A stretch of DNA of 23,896 nt. It comes from a virus. The stretch is taken from positions 1 through 23,896 of the IMG/VR virus record IMGVR_UViG_3300047554_000100; one strand, given 5' to 3'. Position 1 is the first letter of the stretch. Each line of letters starts with the position of its first letter. Of the stretch, positions 1 through 7,090 are shown piece after piece. A model generated the notes under the pieces. It did no database searches. It was not told the DNA's origin and saw nothing but the letters and a program-made list of their open reading frames with translations. The position numbers and the translations under genes were made by a program.

Positions 1-587
1 GTGTTACGAGTGCTCGGAGGAACGATCAGGAAACGACCGTCCATAGGAACATCGTTGTCGTCCAGACGCTGAATGCTACGACGAATAGCAGCATCGGTCA
101 GAGCGCCAGCGGTGCCGGTGTAGGCGGTAGTACCGTCAGCACCCGAGTAAGCACCAGTGTAGCCAGCAGTGCCGTCACCACCGTTAGCCTTACGGCCCAG
201 TTGCACCAGAACGGAGTCAACTTTCTTAGCCAGAGCGTAGCCAGCGTCATCAGTGTAGAACTGACGCAGCGAAGCCAGAGCTTGAGCTTCCACGATGTCT
301 TCGATCAGACGGCTGTATTCCCAGTGTTGGTTGATGCTCACGGTCTTCTCAGACTCGGTAGCAGCAATCAGAGTCACTTGAGTCGAAGCAGCCTTAGCAG
401 AGGCATCGCCACGAGTGGGAGCGGGAATGTGAACGGTGTCACCTTTCTTGCCCTTGAAGTTCATCTTCTTGACGAGGTTAGCAGCAACCAGATTCTTCTT
501 GTAAGCTGCAATGATTTCATCACTCCAAACTTCCGGAATGAACGTTGCGGAAGTCGTAGTAGTGACGTGATTAGTGCCTAAACCCAT
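1..587 (-). CDS. Major capsid protein, N-terminal 195 codons (runs off left edge)
   Basis: This is the N-terminal part of a phage major capsid protein; the reading frame is open to the window edge, so the C-terminus is missing. The protein begins MGLGTNHVTTTTSATFIPEV and continues with a VWSDEIIAAYKKNLVAANLV-type helix and a GKKGDTVHIPAP strand. That layout, an N-terminal arm with 'FIPEVWSDEI' followed by a 'GDTV.IP' strand, is familiar from podovirus and siphovirus coat proteins. The ATG at 587 follows a strong AAGGAG site. It lies directly downstream of the scaffold gene, the usual scaffold-then-coat order, which supports the call. The exact coat-protein subfamily cannot be fixed without the missing part. 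Confidence 0.85.
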   Translation of the reverse strand, partial: MGLGTNHVTTTTSATFIPEVWSDEIIAAYKKNLVAANLVKKMNFKGKKGDTVHIPAPTRGDASAKAASTQVTLIAATESEKTVSINQHWEYSRLIEDIVEAQALASLRQFYTDDAGYALAKKVDSVLVQLGRKANGGDGTAGYTGAYSGADGTTAYTGTAGALTDAAIRRSIQRLDDNDVPMDGRFLIVPPSTRN

Positions 588-630
588 TTTAAAATCTCCT
601 TAGATTTAATGATTAATAAAACTTATTTAC

Positions 631-644
631 GTGACTTGCGTCAC
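631..644 (-). promoter_or_regulatory. GCAA-tetraloop hairpin between scaffold and capsid genes
   Basis: On the minus-strand transcript the sequence GTGAC-GCAA-GTCAC forms a perfect 5-bp stem closed by a GNRA tetraloop. It overlaps the scaffold stop codon and sits about 45 nt upstream of the capsid start. No U-run follows directly, so it is not a standard intrinsic terminator. A role in mRNA processing or stability, allowing higher capsid than scaffold expression, is inferred. Confidence 0.4.
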
Positions 645-1432
645 TTTACTCGCCCTTCAGCGTATGCTGCCATGATTTCATCTTGTAAGGCATCATAACG
701 CGAGGGATCTGTCATGCGTAGCCGGATAAGGTCGGCACGGCGATAGACTTTCTTGGAGGACTCACCTGTTCCAGACACATCCACTGCTGCAGCTTTAAGA
801 TTCTGTTTACGGGCCTGTTGACCAGCTTCCACAGTTTCTTTAGACTTAACAGTACGGATCTGCTTGAACGTAGAGAGCAGTTCGTCAGCAGCGTTGAAGT
901 CATACTGAGCGTCAGCCAGAGCAAACATATTCAGACGAATAGGAGATGCTTTGACCCACTCAATGAATTCACCATCTTGAACAATATCCTTAAAGTCAGG
1001 ATGTTTCTGCTGAAGTGCCTGTTGTGTCTGCATCTGTTTAAACTGCATAGTAGCTTTACGAGCAGCAATTACATCAGGATGTTCAGCAACTGCTTTTTGA
1101 ACAGCAGTCTTGGGATCTTCAAAGAAGTCAATCTCTTGTGTTTCTTCTTTTGGAGGCGTACTTGGTTGTTTACTAGAGAGTTGTTGCTTAATGAGTTCAT
1201 CAGCTAAGCGTCGAACCTCTCCAACTTCCTGAGCCTGCTTACCAATGAGCTTTTCAGCTTCTTGGTGCATCTTAACAATATCTTCAAGTGATTTACCCTT
1301 GTACTTTTCAGGGATCACAGGAGCACTGTCTTCAACTTCAGGTGTTGGATTGTTGTTATTATTTTCAATCTGTTCAACTGCTTCTAATTCACTCAAATTA
1401 GTCAGTTCATCTGTATTTTCAATAAGAGCCAT
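641..1432 (-). CDS. Capsid scaffolding (assembly) protein
   Basis: 263 aa, acidic and predicted largely helical. The N-terminal third is rich in Asp, Glu and Asn and contains five consecutive Asn. It is followed by a PEKYKGKSLEDIVKMHQEAE segment and a helical GKQAQEVGEVRRLADEL stretch. The 'P.KY.GKS.ED...M...AEK.IG.Q..EVG.LR..AD' signature is familiar from podovirus scaffolding proteins, which act as an internal core during procapsid assembly and leave before DNA packaging. The basic, helical C-terminus (about residues 215-263) matches the usual coat-binding region of scaffolds. The ATG at 1432 has an AGGAGAAGG site upstream. Its position between portal-side genes and the capsid gene agrees with this role. 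No protease gene is visible in the window. Confidence 0.85.
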   Translation of the reverse strand: MALIENTDELTNLSELEAVEQIENNNNNPTPEVEDSAPVIPEKYKGKSLEDIVKMHQEAEKLIGKQAQEVGEVRRLADELIKQQLSSKQPSTPPKEETQEIDFFEDPKTAVQKAVAEHPDVIAARKATMQFKQMQTQQALQQKHPDFKDIVQDGEFIEWVKASPIRLNMFALADAQYDFNAADELLSTFKQIRTVKSKETVEAGQQARKQNLKAAAVDVSGTGESSKKVYRRADLIRLRMTDPSRYDALQDEIMAAYAEGRVK

Positions 1433-1502
1433 ACCTACCTTCTCCTGCTCGTTATTAGCGAGTTCTAGGAGCCTTTATAATAGATTCAGAGTTGTTCCTA
1501 AC

Positions 1503-1736
1503 TCAGGAGTTCTGTTTCTGTTCTTGTTTGAGCTTTTCAGCCCTTACACGTGTCCAACGATCATAAGCATCAGGGAAAGCACCGGTGAAGCCTTCCAATT
1601 TAATGCTAGGCGCAGACACAGCCCTGACAGCATCCTTACCACAAATCGGACAACTAATAGTCCGAACGCTGTCATCTCTTAACGCTTCAGTCACGTGAGC
1701 ATCGTCACAGAAAAAATCAAATAACCTTTTAGCCAT
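1503..1736 (-). CDS. Small zinc-ribbon protein, FmdB-like
   Basis: 77 aa. It starts MAKRLFDFFCDD and carries a clear CPIC knuckle at about residues 29-32, followed by 'GKDAVRAVSAPSIKLEGFTG'. The layout (aromatic/Cys start, CPxCG, then a 'v..PSfkl.G..G' strand) resembles the FmdB/CxxC-CxxC zinc-ribbon family often found in phage head operons. The first knuckle keeps only one cysteine (C10), so metal binding may use an Asp or His or be incomplete. The ATG at 1736 overlaps the preceding gene by 8 nt and has a GAGGAT site. The C-terminal 20 residues are charged and helical. The function is unknown; a structural or assembly-related role is inferred from position only. Confidence 0.65.
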   Translation of the reverse strand: MAKRLFDFFCDDAHVTEALRDDSVRTISCPICGKDAVRAVSAPSIKLEGFTGAFPDAYDRWTRVRAEKLKQEQKQNS

Positions 1737-1962
1737 TTGTTAGATCCTCATAGACTTTTTCACACGCTTCCTTGCGCTTTAAAATCAAATCCAATATGTC
1801 TAGTTGACCTTTACGGAAAAATAAATCGTGTGTGTCCGTAGTCAATGTAACGTTATTGATATTTGTTTTTAACTTATCGAAGTCTTCTAAGAGGTCTTTC
1901 CACCCCTTAGAAGCCATCATATCAAAAGCATTCTCGTAATATTCTTGAAGTTCTTTGTCCAT
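1729..1962 (-). CDS. Small helical phage protein of unknown function
   Basis: 77 aa, predicted all-helical and acidic (MDKELQEYYENAFDMMASKG...). I recognise the general type from podovirus head operons, just after the portal, but know no function. I chose the ATG at 1962 because AAGGAG lies 8 nt upstream; a longer GTG start at 1980 would place that Shine-Dalgarno inside the gene. It lies 21 nt after the portal stop and overlaps the next gene by 8 nt, so the two small genes are probably translationally coupled. The sequence 'DTHDLFFRKGQLDILDLIL' is the most distinctive segment. A minor head or accessory protein is possible but not shown. Confidence 0.7.
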   Translation of the reverse strand: MDKELQEYYENAFDMMASKGWKDLLEDFDKLKTNINNVTLTTDTHDLFFRKGQLDILDLILKRKEACEKVYEDLTNG

Positions 1963-1983
1963 CAGGAGAACTCCTTCCACATA

Positions 1984-4002
1984 TTATTGTTTAGATTGTT
2001 TATTAATCATCTGAAGAGCTGCAATGCGCTCGTTAGAGGCAATGTCTTGAGCTTTCAGATTGATTTGTTTTTCTTTGAGCAGCACATCAGCTAATTTGAT
2101 ACGCTTTTCAAAGTCATCACCATTATCGAGGTTAGTTGCAGCAGACTGAATAACATCAATCTTCATCTTTTCAGGCATTAACTGAGTTTCAACCATTGTC
2201 TGTTGAGCTTCAGCGGATGCTTTCTGAGCTTTAGCCTGTAAATCAGCAATTTGAGCCTGTAACAGAGCCATTTGAGCTTGTTGCTGCATCATCTGAGCTT
2301 GCTGAGCTTCAGGATTAGGCTGAGACATCTGTTCAAGCGTCTGAATAAGCTCTGCACGGTTAGTTAAGGAGCTATTCTGTAAGATTCCCTTAAGAATCAG
2401 AGGCAAGACAGGCGTATTCGGCCCTAAAGTCTGCAGTAAACCAATTAATTGTTGCTGTTCAAACTCACGAGCAAGGATACCCAGAGTAGCTGTAGGGACA
2501 AAATTCATGTCTACAGTAGGATAACGCTCAGAATCAAACTGCATATAACGATAAGCAGCTTTGTAAATGAACGGAACCATGAAATCTTCTTGGAAATTAG
2601 TCAGAGTACGTTTATACTTCTTGATAATTCCAGCCATAGCCATAGACATACCACCTGCGGTAGCGTCACGAGGCACATTAGAGGGCATTCCAGCACTATC
2701 TACCGTACCTGTGGCCTGCAGAAGCATACGCTCAAAGTTCTGAGCTGTAGCAGCAGCATTCCCGTCAGTCTGTCCAAAGTGGAATGGAGAGAGGATTTCG
2801 TTAGGATTGCCGTTAGTGAGGATAGCTTTACCGGGACGAATCTCAAACTTAGCCCCACGAGGCAAGCGAGTAGCATCCATAGCGATCATCGGAGCAGTTG
2901 TCAGAGCCAGAGAATCTAAATGAGCTCGTAACTGTGCATCAATAGACTTCTGCATATTGTAGGCTTTCTCGACTGTACCGCGACCCCAGAAACGTCCGGG
3001 AACAGTATCGTCTTGATAAGCAACAACTGGACGATCCTTCATCATGTAAGGATTCTCTTCAGCCTTAAGCAGCATAGAATCGTTAGCAATGACGATGATA
3101 GCTTCTACTAAGTTACAATAATCATCAGCCTCAGAACCTTCAGGGAAGAGTTCTTCGTATTTGTCTTCGTCACCTTCTAAGAGGTACTCACGAGGAACAA
3201 GGCCGTAATAAGTAACTAACTTAACCTTATCATCCTGATATGTCTTAAGATCCTGTGTAGGCTCTAATTCAGTATCTTCGTATGTAGAATGGATATCCAC
3301 TTTCTTATAGATACCTTTTTCGATACCTTCAACAACCTTGTGGATAGAGACATACTTTTCAATAGCCACGCCTAAAGCATCATCAATTGAGTCAGCATTA
3401 GGATCAATCAGGAAGTTCTTAGGATTAACAGGCTTAATCTTGACTGCTGTACGTTCCTTCTCCTGCACACCGATAGCTGCAGTACCTGCAACACCGGGAA
3501 TAGGCTGAGTAGCTGGAATGTATTCTTTCTCAGTCTTGACGATGATCTCACCGATACCTGTACCGTAGATCTCAGCCATGAGTTCAATCTGATCTACTGA
3601 CTTCTTGACTTTATCTTTCTTGAAGTCTTCCATCAGTTGAGCACGTAAAGCTTCAACATCTAAGGAGTTACCGTTGACATCACGAATATCGTCTTCAATG
3701 TCAAAGAAGTCCCCTTGACCGAAGATAGCTTCCATTATCTCAGCGTGACGAGTCTCTACAGCTTGCTGAGTAGCAGGGGAGATAATCCGACTACGCTCAG
3801 ACTCTCGCATCTTATCTTGAGGGTCCCAGATACCACGGAAGATACGCTCATACTCAAGCCACTTATCCATGTAGTTAGCGTCACGATGGTCACGCCAACG
3901 AGTAATGTGATCTACGACAAAAGCTGTGAGTTCCTTCTCAGCTTCTGTAGGCTCCTCAAAAGACTCGTATTGTTCTTTGTTGTCTTCCATTAAGTTCACC
4001 AT
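1984..4002 (-). CDS. Portal (head-tail connector) protein
   Basis: 672 aa. Portal proteins form the dodecameric ring at the head vertex through which DNA is packaged and ejected. Visible features are an acidic N-terminus, a 'RGIWDPQDKMRESERSRI' segment followed by 'SPATQQAVETRHAEIMEAIFG' (about residues 55-95), and a middle region with VVAYQDDTVPGRFWGRGTVE typical of portal crown and wing regions. A Gln/Ala-rich predicted coiled coil lies around residues 565-630. The length is closer to long P22-like portals than to the roughly 530-residue T7 connector. The ATG at 4002 overlaps the upstream gene by 7 nt and has AAGG just upstream; an in-frame ATG at 3990 is an alternative start. The position between large terminase and scaffold is canonical. 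Confidence 0.88.
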   Translation of the reverse strand: MVNLMEDNKEQYESFEEPTEAEKELTAFVVDHITRWRDHRDANYMDKWLEYERIFRGIWDPQDKMRESERSRIISPATQQAVETRHAEIMEAIFGQGDFFDIEDDIRDVNGNSLDVEALRAQLMEDFKKDKVKKSVDQIELMAEIYGTGIGEIIVKTEKEYIPATQPIPGVAGTAAIGVQEKERTAVKIKPVNPKNFLIDPNADSIDDALGVAIEKYVSIHKVVEGIEKGIYKKVDIHSTYEDTELEPTQDLKTYQDDKVKLVTYYGLVPREYLLEGDEDKYEELFPEGSEADDYCNLVEAIIVIANDSMLLKAEENPYMMKDRPVVAYQDDTVPGRFWGRGTVEKAYNMQKSIDAQLRAHLDSLALTTAPMIAMDATRLPRGAKFEIRPGKAILTNGNPNEILSPFHFGQTDGNAAATAQNFERMLLQATGTVDSAGMPSNVPRDATAGGMSMAMAGIIKKYKRTLTNFQEDFMVPFIYKAAYRYMQFDSERYPTVDMNFVPTATLGILAREFEQQQLIGLLQTLGPNTPVLPLILKGILQNSSLTNRAELIQTLEQMSQPNPEAQQAQMMQQQAQMALLQAQIADLQAKAQKASAEAQQTMVETQLMPEKMKIDVIQSAATNLDNGDDFEKRIKLADVLLKEKQINLKAQDIASNERIAALQMINKQSKQ

Positions 4003-4286
4003 TTAACCTTATCAGCCCAGTAAGCAGCAGACATCTTACCTTTGGCAATGTTCTTTGCATGACGAGCTTTGAAGCTCTCACGGCGCTTACGTTCAGCTTC
4101 TGTTTCATCCTCAGACTCAGGAGAACCGGAGACTCCTTGTTGTCCAAAACGAATAGTCTTGATTTGGTCGCCTTCTTTGGCAACTACAACGTGACTTTTA
4201 GTTGGATGTCCGGGAGTACGTTTAGGTTTGTTATAACCTTCTACGCCAGCCTTCTCAAGCCGAGGGTCTTTCTTTTTAGTTGCCAT
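3996..4286 (-). CDS. Small basic conserved phage protein between terminase and portal
   Basis: 96 aa, strongly basic. It starts MATKKKDPRLEKAGVEGYNK and carries KRTPGHPTKSHVVVA, a FGQQGVSGSP segment and a C-terminal 'RRESFKARHAKNIAKGKMSA..W' motif. I recognise this motif from small phage proteins often encoded next to terminase or portal genes, usually labelled hypothetical. The conserved basic 'FKARH..NI.KGK..A.YW' end suggests nucleic-acid or head-protein contact, but no activity is established. AAGGA lies about 6 nt before the ATG. It is 8 nt downstream of the large terminase stop and overlaps the portal start, so it belongs to the packaging operon. Confidence 0.75.
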   Translation of the reverse strand: MATKKKDPRLEKAGVEGYNKPKRTPGHPTKSHVVVAKEGDQIKTIRFGQQGVSGSPESEDETEAERKRRESFKARHAKNIAKGKMSAAYWADKVKW

Positions 4287-4294
4287 ATACGTCC

Positions 4295-5554
4295 TTAATA
4301 TCCACTGATAGGATCTAAGATTTCATATTCATCTTCTTCGTAATCCTGTTGATAGGATACGATAGCTAACTGATCGACATAGGATAGAGCATCTACCAAG
4401 TCATCATGAACGCCCGCAGTAGGGAACATGACTAACTGATCTTCAAACTCACTCCAGTCTTCATCTTCATTAAACGTGATACGTCCATGCTCTAAGCGAC
4501 CTTGAAGACTCCAGACAACCCTATCTGTTTTCTTCTTGTTACCATGAGTCAAGTCTTGAATATGAGCATAGATGTTATTCTTACGCATCAGGTCATTCAA
4601 GTAAGGCAAGACAGCATTCTTTAATGCTCCTCGCTCAATACCCACAGCAATGGGCTCATAGTCACGAATAGTCTGTAAGATCTTTACAGCAGTCTCTCGG
4701 ATATCCCACCGACCATGTACAATCTTAGCAATCCACCAGTCACCATTGTCTGCAATCTTAGCAATAGCAATGGCAGATTCATCTAGACGTTTCTTAGAGG
4801 CTCCTGCATTCTTAGCTACTTCTTCAAAGCCTGCTAAGTCGATAGCCACTACGTAACTACCGTACTGAGGCTCATCACCTAGCTTAAACCATTCTTGCTT
4901 AAAGACATCAGCACCTGAGGTATCAAAGGAAGATAGATATTCCTGTTTGAAAGCAAAGGAACTTAATGTTCTCTTAGCTGCCTCAATTTCCTTAGGATCA
5001 ATAGTTTCGTTATCTGCTGTAGTCTTGTGCCAGCTCTTCCATTCCTCGTCCTCACCCGACTGTCCAAGCTTGAACGTATCATAGAACCAGTTACGACCAC
5101 TAGGCGTACTGATAAATAAAGCTCTACCTTTTTTGTCTGACAAAGCAGCACGTAAGATCTTTTCCCATACATCCTGCTTAATGAACGCACATTCATCAAG
5201 AACCAGATAAGTAAGAGACACACCTCGTAACGAATCAGGGTTATCAGCCCCTCGTACAAGGATCTTCCTGCCATTGATAAGGGTGATTTCAAGGTTATTA
5301 ACATGGGATGATTTAATTACAGGCCTACCGAGGTCATGTAAGAGATCCCAGATAATGCTACGAGCCTGTCCAAGGGTAGGAGCTACGTACATGACGCTAG
5401 AGCCCTCAGGACAGTTTAAAGCCTCAATAAGGAGTGTGACAGCAGATAGACGGGACTTACCACAACGACGACCAGCAGCTACTACTTTAAAACGTGTAGA
5501 GTCTTTAAAGACCTCTTGCTGCCATTTAAGAAGTTGAAAGTTTAACTCAGACAT
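4295..5554 (-). CDS. terL: Terminase large subunit (packaging ATPase-nuclease)
   Basis: 419 aa. It packages DNA into the prohead and cuts it, using an N-terminal ATPase and a C-terminal RNase H-like nuclease. The Walker A motif GRRCGKS is at residues 28-34, preceded by an adenine-binding region around LLKWQQEVF. Walker B YLVLDE is at 116-121, with catalytic E121, and the coupling motif 'FISTPSG' follows around residue 150. The nuclease half has 'VVAIDLAG' (first acidic residue), 'VGIERG' and a terminal 'HDDLVDALSY' acidic motif. The length is normal for a compact phage terminase. The ATG at 5554 overlaps the small-subunit stop by 8 nt, with GGGAAG upstream. The assignment is secure; the end type generated (cos, pac or direct repeats) cannot be read from it. 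Confidence 0.95.
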   Translation of the reverse strand: MSELNFQLLKWQQEVFKDSTRFKVVAAGRRCGKSRLSAVTLLIEALNCPEGSSVMYVAPTLGQARSIIWDLLHDLGRPVIKSSHVNNLEITLINGRKILVRGADNPDSLRGVSLTYLVLDECAFIKQDVWEKILRAALSDKKGRALFISTPSGRNWFYDTFKLGQSGEDEEWKSWHKTTADNETIDPKEIEAAKRTLSSFAFKQEYLSSFDTSGADVFKQEWFKLGDEPQYGSYVVAIDLAGFEEVAKNAGASKKRLDESAIAIAKIADNGDWWIAKIVHGRWDIRETAVKILQTIRDYEPIAVGIERGALKNAVLPYLNDLMRKNNIYAHIQDLTHGNKKKTDRVVWSLQGRLEHGRITFNEDEDWSEFEDQLVMFPTAGVHDDLVDALSYVDQLAIVSYQQDYEEDEYEILDPISGY

Positions 5555-5948
5555 CGTTAGTGTCTTCCCGTTCAGTAAACTCTACATCAGTTACATCATA
5601 TACTTGCTCAGTATTTACCGATGGGGAATTTAATCCTGTAATATTGATACTGATCTGAGGTGTAGATCCTGAGTTCTTAGTCTGGTCAAAAGCAGACACA
5701 GGGACAATACGATCAGCTACTAACTTCCATGCAGCAGCTTGGTGAGGATGTTCATCATTTAAGGCAGCATCAAGGATAGTCTCTAAGACTCTGGCTGACT
5801 TAGGGGATGCTAACATCCTAGCTTTATATTCATTGATGATAGCAGCATCACCTTTAGGACGACCTACTTGTCCTCTGTTACCTGATTTAACTGCTTCAAG
5901 GTCAGACTTCTTAGGTCTACCTTTCTTATTACCTGATGGCTTTGTCAT
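5547..5948 (-). CDS. Putative terminase small subunit
   Basis: 133 aa. The call rests on position directly before the large subunit, an 8-nt overlap with it, and size. The N-terminus is basic with two AT-hook-like 'GRPK' elements (KKGRPKK and VGRPKG), which suggests minor-groove DNA binding. A helical centre, 'INEYKARMLASPKSARVLET', is followed by 'HQAAAWKLVADRIVPVSAF', and the C-terminal third is acidic and probably disordered. The 'ML.SP.S..VLE.I...AL.D.HP.Q..A.K...DR..P' pattern is familiar from podovirus DNA-maturase A/terminase small-subunit genes. The ATG at 5948 has GGAG about 6 nt upstream; a GTG at 5951 is an alternative. Twenty bases overlap the gene before it. Confidence 0.75.
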   Translation of the reverse strand: MTKPSGNKKGRPKKSDLEAVKSGNRGQVGRPKGDAAIINEYKARMLASPKSARVLETILDAALNDEHPHQAAAWKLVADRIVPVSAFDQTKNSGSTPQISINITGLNSPSVNTEQVYDVTDVEFTEREDTNDV

Positions 5949-6243
5949 CACTATCTCCGATATTCTCCGACTTACGGTATCGTTGGTTATATTGTTTCTT
6001 ACAGTCTTTACACCAGCTAGAATAACCAGTAAAGGTTGACTTATCTACATCAAAACTGAATAAGGACTTTTCTGAACTACACTTAGTACAAAGTTTAGTA
6101 CCTTTAAGCATAGCTTCTTTAATCTTTGCTTTAGCTTCCCTAGAAGCTTTAGCTCTTTGCTTACGTTCCAAGTATCTTTCAGACGGAGGCTTAAAACGTC
6201 CTGTAATTGAAGTATTGGAAGAAGTTTCAATATCCATTAACAT
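5929..6243 (-). CDS. Small zinc-finger protein, endonuclease VII-like N-terminal motif
   Basis: 104 aa. The first half is basic and helical (SERYLERKQRAKASREAKAK). The second half holds CTKC, 'SEKSLFSFDVD', then WCKDC and a basic 'KKQYNQRYR' tail. The 'C..C...K....F.......G....C..C......YR' arrangement is common in phage zinc-finger and HNH/endonuclease VII-like proteins. The catalytic His/Asn part of an HNH nuclease is absent, so it is more likely a DNA- or RNA-binding protein. I chose the ATG at 6243 because AAAGGGA lies 6 nt upstream; a TTG start at 6258 is possible. It is the first gene of the leftward operon and overlaps the small terminase start by 20 nt. Confidence 0.7.
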   Translation of the reverse strand: MLMDIETSSNTSITGRFKPPSERYLERKQRAKASREAKAKIKEAMLKGTKLCTKCSSEKSLFSFDVDKSTFTGYSSWCKDCKKQYNQRYRKSENIGDSDDKAIR

Positions 6244-6271
6244 ATCTGTCCCTTTCAAAAGACATAATAAA

Positions 6272-6299
6272 AAGGATGTTTTATCCCTACGACATCCTT
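6272..6299 (-). promoter_or_regulatory. Hairpin in leader of the packaging operon
   Basis: AAGGATGT (6272-6279) and ACATCCTT (6292-6299) form a perfect 8-bp inverted repeat with a 12-nt loop. It lies about 30 nt upstream of the first leftward gene, inside the leader made from the promoter at 6534-6562. It could stabilise the 5' end or control translation; no U-run follows, so it is not a clear terminator. Confidence 0.45.
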
Positions 6300-6311
6300 A
6301 AACGTAGTGAA

Positions 6312-6330
6312 AGCCAGTAGAGTACTGGTT
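6312..6330. promoter_or_regulatory. Palindrome CCAGTA-GAG-TACTGG, possible operator
   Basis: CCAGTA (6314-6319) and TACTGG (6323-6328) are perfect 6-bp arms around a 3-bp centre; the symmetry extends weakly outward. The same CCAGTA...TACTG arms recur at 7049-7062, next to the rightward promoter. Shared arms at both ends of a divergent region suggest binding by one dimeric regulator; this is inferred. Confidence 0.45.
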
Positions 6331-6505
6331 AGATCTTTAGAATCTTTTAAATCTTTAACGTACAGGAATCTAAGGTAAATATATTATTTATGTATATACT
6401 TAACTTAGTTCCCTTACAGGTGTACGTAATCCTGTCTTAGGTAACTTAGAAGTGGCCCAGTCTTCTTAGTTACTTTAGAGTCTTTACCTTGAGTTCCTGA
6501 TCTGT

Positions 6506-6535
6506 TTGTCTTTGTCTCTAACAGATACCTATAAT
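6506..6535 (+). promoter_or_regulatory. Possible weak rightward sigma-70 promoter overlapping the leftward one
   Basis: TTGTCT (6506-6511), an 18-bp spacer and a perfect TATAAT (6530-6535) read rightward. The -10 shares bases with the leftward TACAAT, so the core CTATAATTGTA can act as a -10 on both strands. Transcription from here would run through the repeat cluster at 6707-6937. The -35 is weak, so confidence is low. Confidence 0.35.
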
Positions 6536-6562
6536 TGTATCACGTTTTTCCCTTCATGTCAA
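6534..6562 (-). promoter_or_regulatory. Strong leftward sigma-70 promoter of the packaging/head operon
   Basis: On the minus strand a perfect -35 TTGACA (6562-6557) is followed by a 17-bp spacer and -10 TACAAT (6539-6534). TGA sits immediately before the -10, giving an extended -10. Upstream, at about 6565-6605, the same strand has phased A- and T-tracts (AAAATATTTTAAAAAAA), typical of an UP element bound by the RNA polymerase alpha subunit. Transcription would start near 6528, leaving a leader of about 285 nt before the first gene. This indicates use of host RNA polymerase for these genes. Confidence 0.8.
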
Positions 6563-6609
6563 GTCTTTTCTTCATCTTTTTTTAAAATATTTTCTTTTTT
6601 ATCTATAGA

Positions 6610-6623
6610 GTCACCTAAGTGAC
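6610..6623. promoter_or_regulatory. Short palindrome GTCAC-CTAA-GTGAC
   Basis: A perfect 5-bp inverted repeat with a 4-nt centre lies just upstream of the UP-like A-tracts of the leftward promoter. It could be a regulator site or a small hairpin. There is no further support. Confidence 0.3.
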
Positions 6624-6706
6624 ACTTATAAGTTCCCACTTTCAGGGTGCACAGCATCTCGCATAAGCCCTACACTTAACATAATATTTATCTTTACATG
6701 ACAGGA

Positions 6707-6937
6707 ACTTACGAGTTTACTTACAAGTAGCTCTTCTGTCCCCAATTATTCTTAGTTTTACTCTTTTGTGAACGGTAGAGGCTCCGTCAAAGTCTCTCAC
6801 ACATCCATACCCCTCCCCCCTATCAAGATATGCTTATATAGTTATATAAGTCCATGCTTATATGCTCATATGCTTATATAAGTCTATGTCTATATGCTTA
6901 TATAGTTATACTTACAAGAAACTTACGTGAAACTTAC
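6707..6937. repeat. Five ACTTAC repeats with helical spacing
   Basis: ACTTAC occurs at 6707-6712, 6719-6724, 6910-6915, 6921-6926 and 6932-6937. The step within each group is 11 or 12 bp, about one turn of the helix. The two groups flank the AT-rich ATATGCTTATATA cluster. Such phasing is typical of cooperative binding sites for an initiator or regulator; that function is inferred. Confidence 0.5.
6828..6910. repeat. AT-rich direct repeats (ATATGCTTATATA), origin-like
   Basis: The 13-mer ATATGCTTATATA occurs exactly at 6828-6840, 6868-6880 and 6892-6904, with a partial copy around 6854. The first and third copies extend to an identical 19-mer, ATATGCTTATATAGTTATA. The segment is almost entirely A/T and lies beside a pyrimidine-rich strand. 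Iteron-like repeats plus easily melted DNA in the only long gene-free stretch suggest a replication origin; this is not proven. Confidence 0.55.
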
Positions 6938-7034
6938 ATTGTCGTCAGAGTCACGTTAGAGTAACATTTCAGATGGTGGGATGTGAGGGACGGTGTAGCA
7001 CCCTATCAAGGTAACCTAGAACATACCTGTATAG

Positions 7035-7062
7035 TTATCCAGTATTATCCAGTATAGTACTG
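7035..7062. promoter_or_regulatory. Tandem TTATCCAGTA repeats and CCAGTA-TAG-TACTG palindrome
   Basis: TTATCCAGTA is repeated without a gap at 7035-7044 and 7045-7054. The second copy forms a palindrome with TACTG at 7058-7062. The site lies about 30-55 bp upstream of the -35 of the rightward promoter. A second tandem pair, TGTAAAGA at 7070-7077 and 7080-7087, follows. All repeat steps are 10 bp, so bound proteins would lie on one face of the helix. It is a probable operator or activator array. Confidence 0.5.
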
Positions 7063-7090
7063 TATGCTGTGTAAAGAATTGTAAAGATAG

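Noticed and set aside
201-581. 126-codon rightward frame opposite the capsid gene
   Set aside because: It is antisense to a clear capsid coding region, has no good ribosome-binding site and its product resembles no protein.
2449-2919. 156-codon rightward frame inside the portal gene
   Set aside because: It is a shadow of the strongly supported portal frame on the other strand.
6803-6827. G-quadruplex on the minus strand of the pyrimidine-rich segment
   Set aside because: Only two G-runs are present, so a four-strand intramolecular quadruplex is not supported.
6707-6937. CRISPR array
   Set aside because: The repeats are very short, AT-rich and irregular, without uniform spacers.
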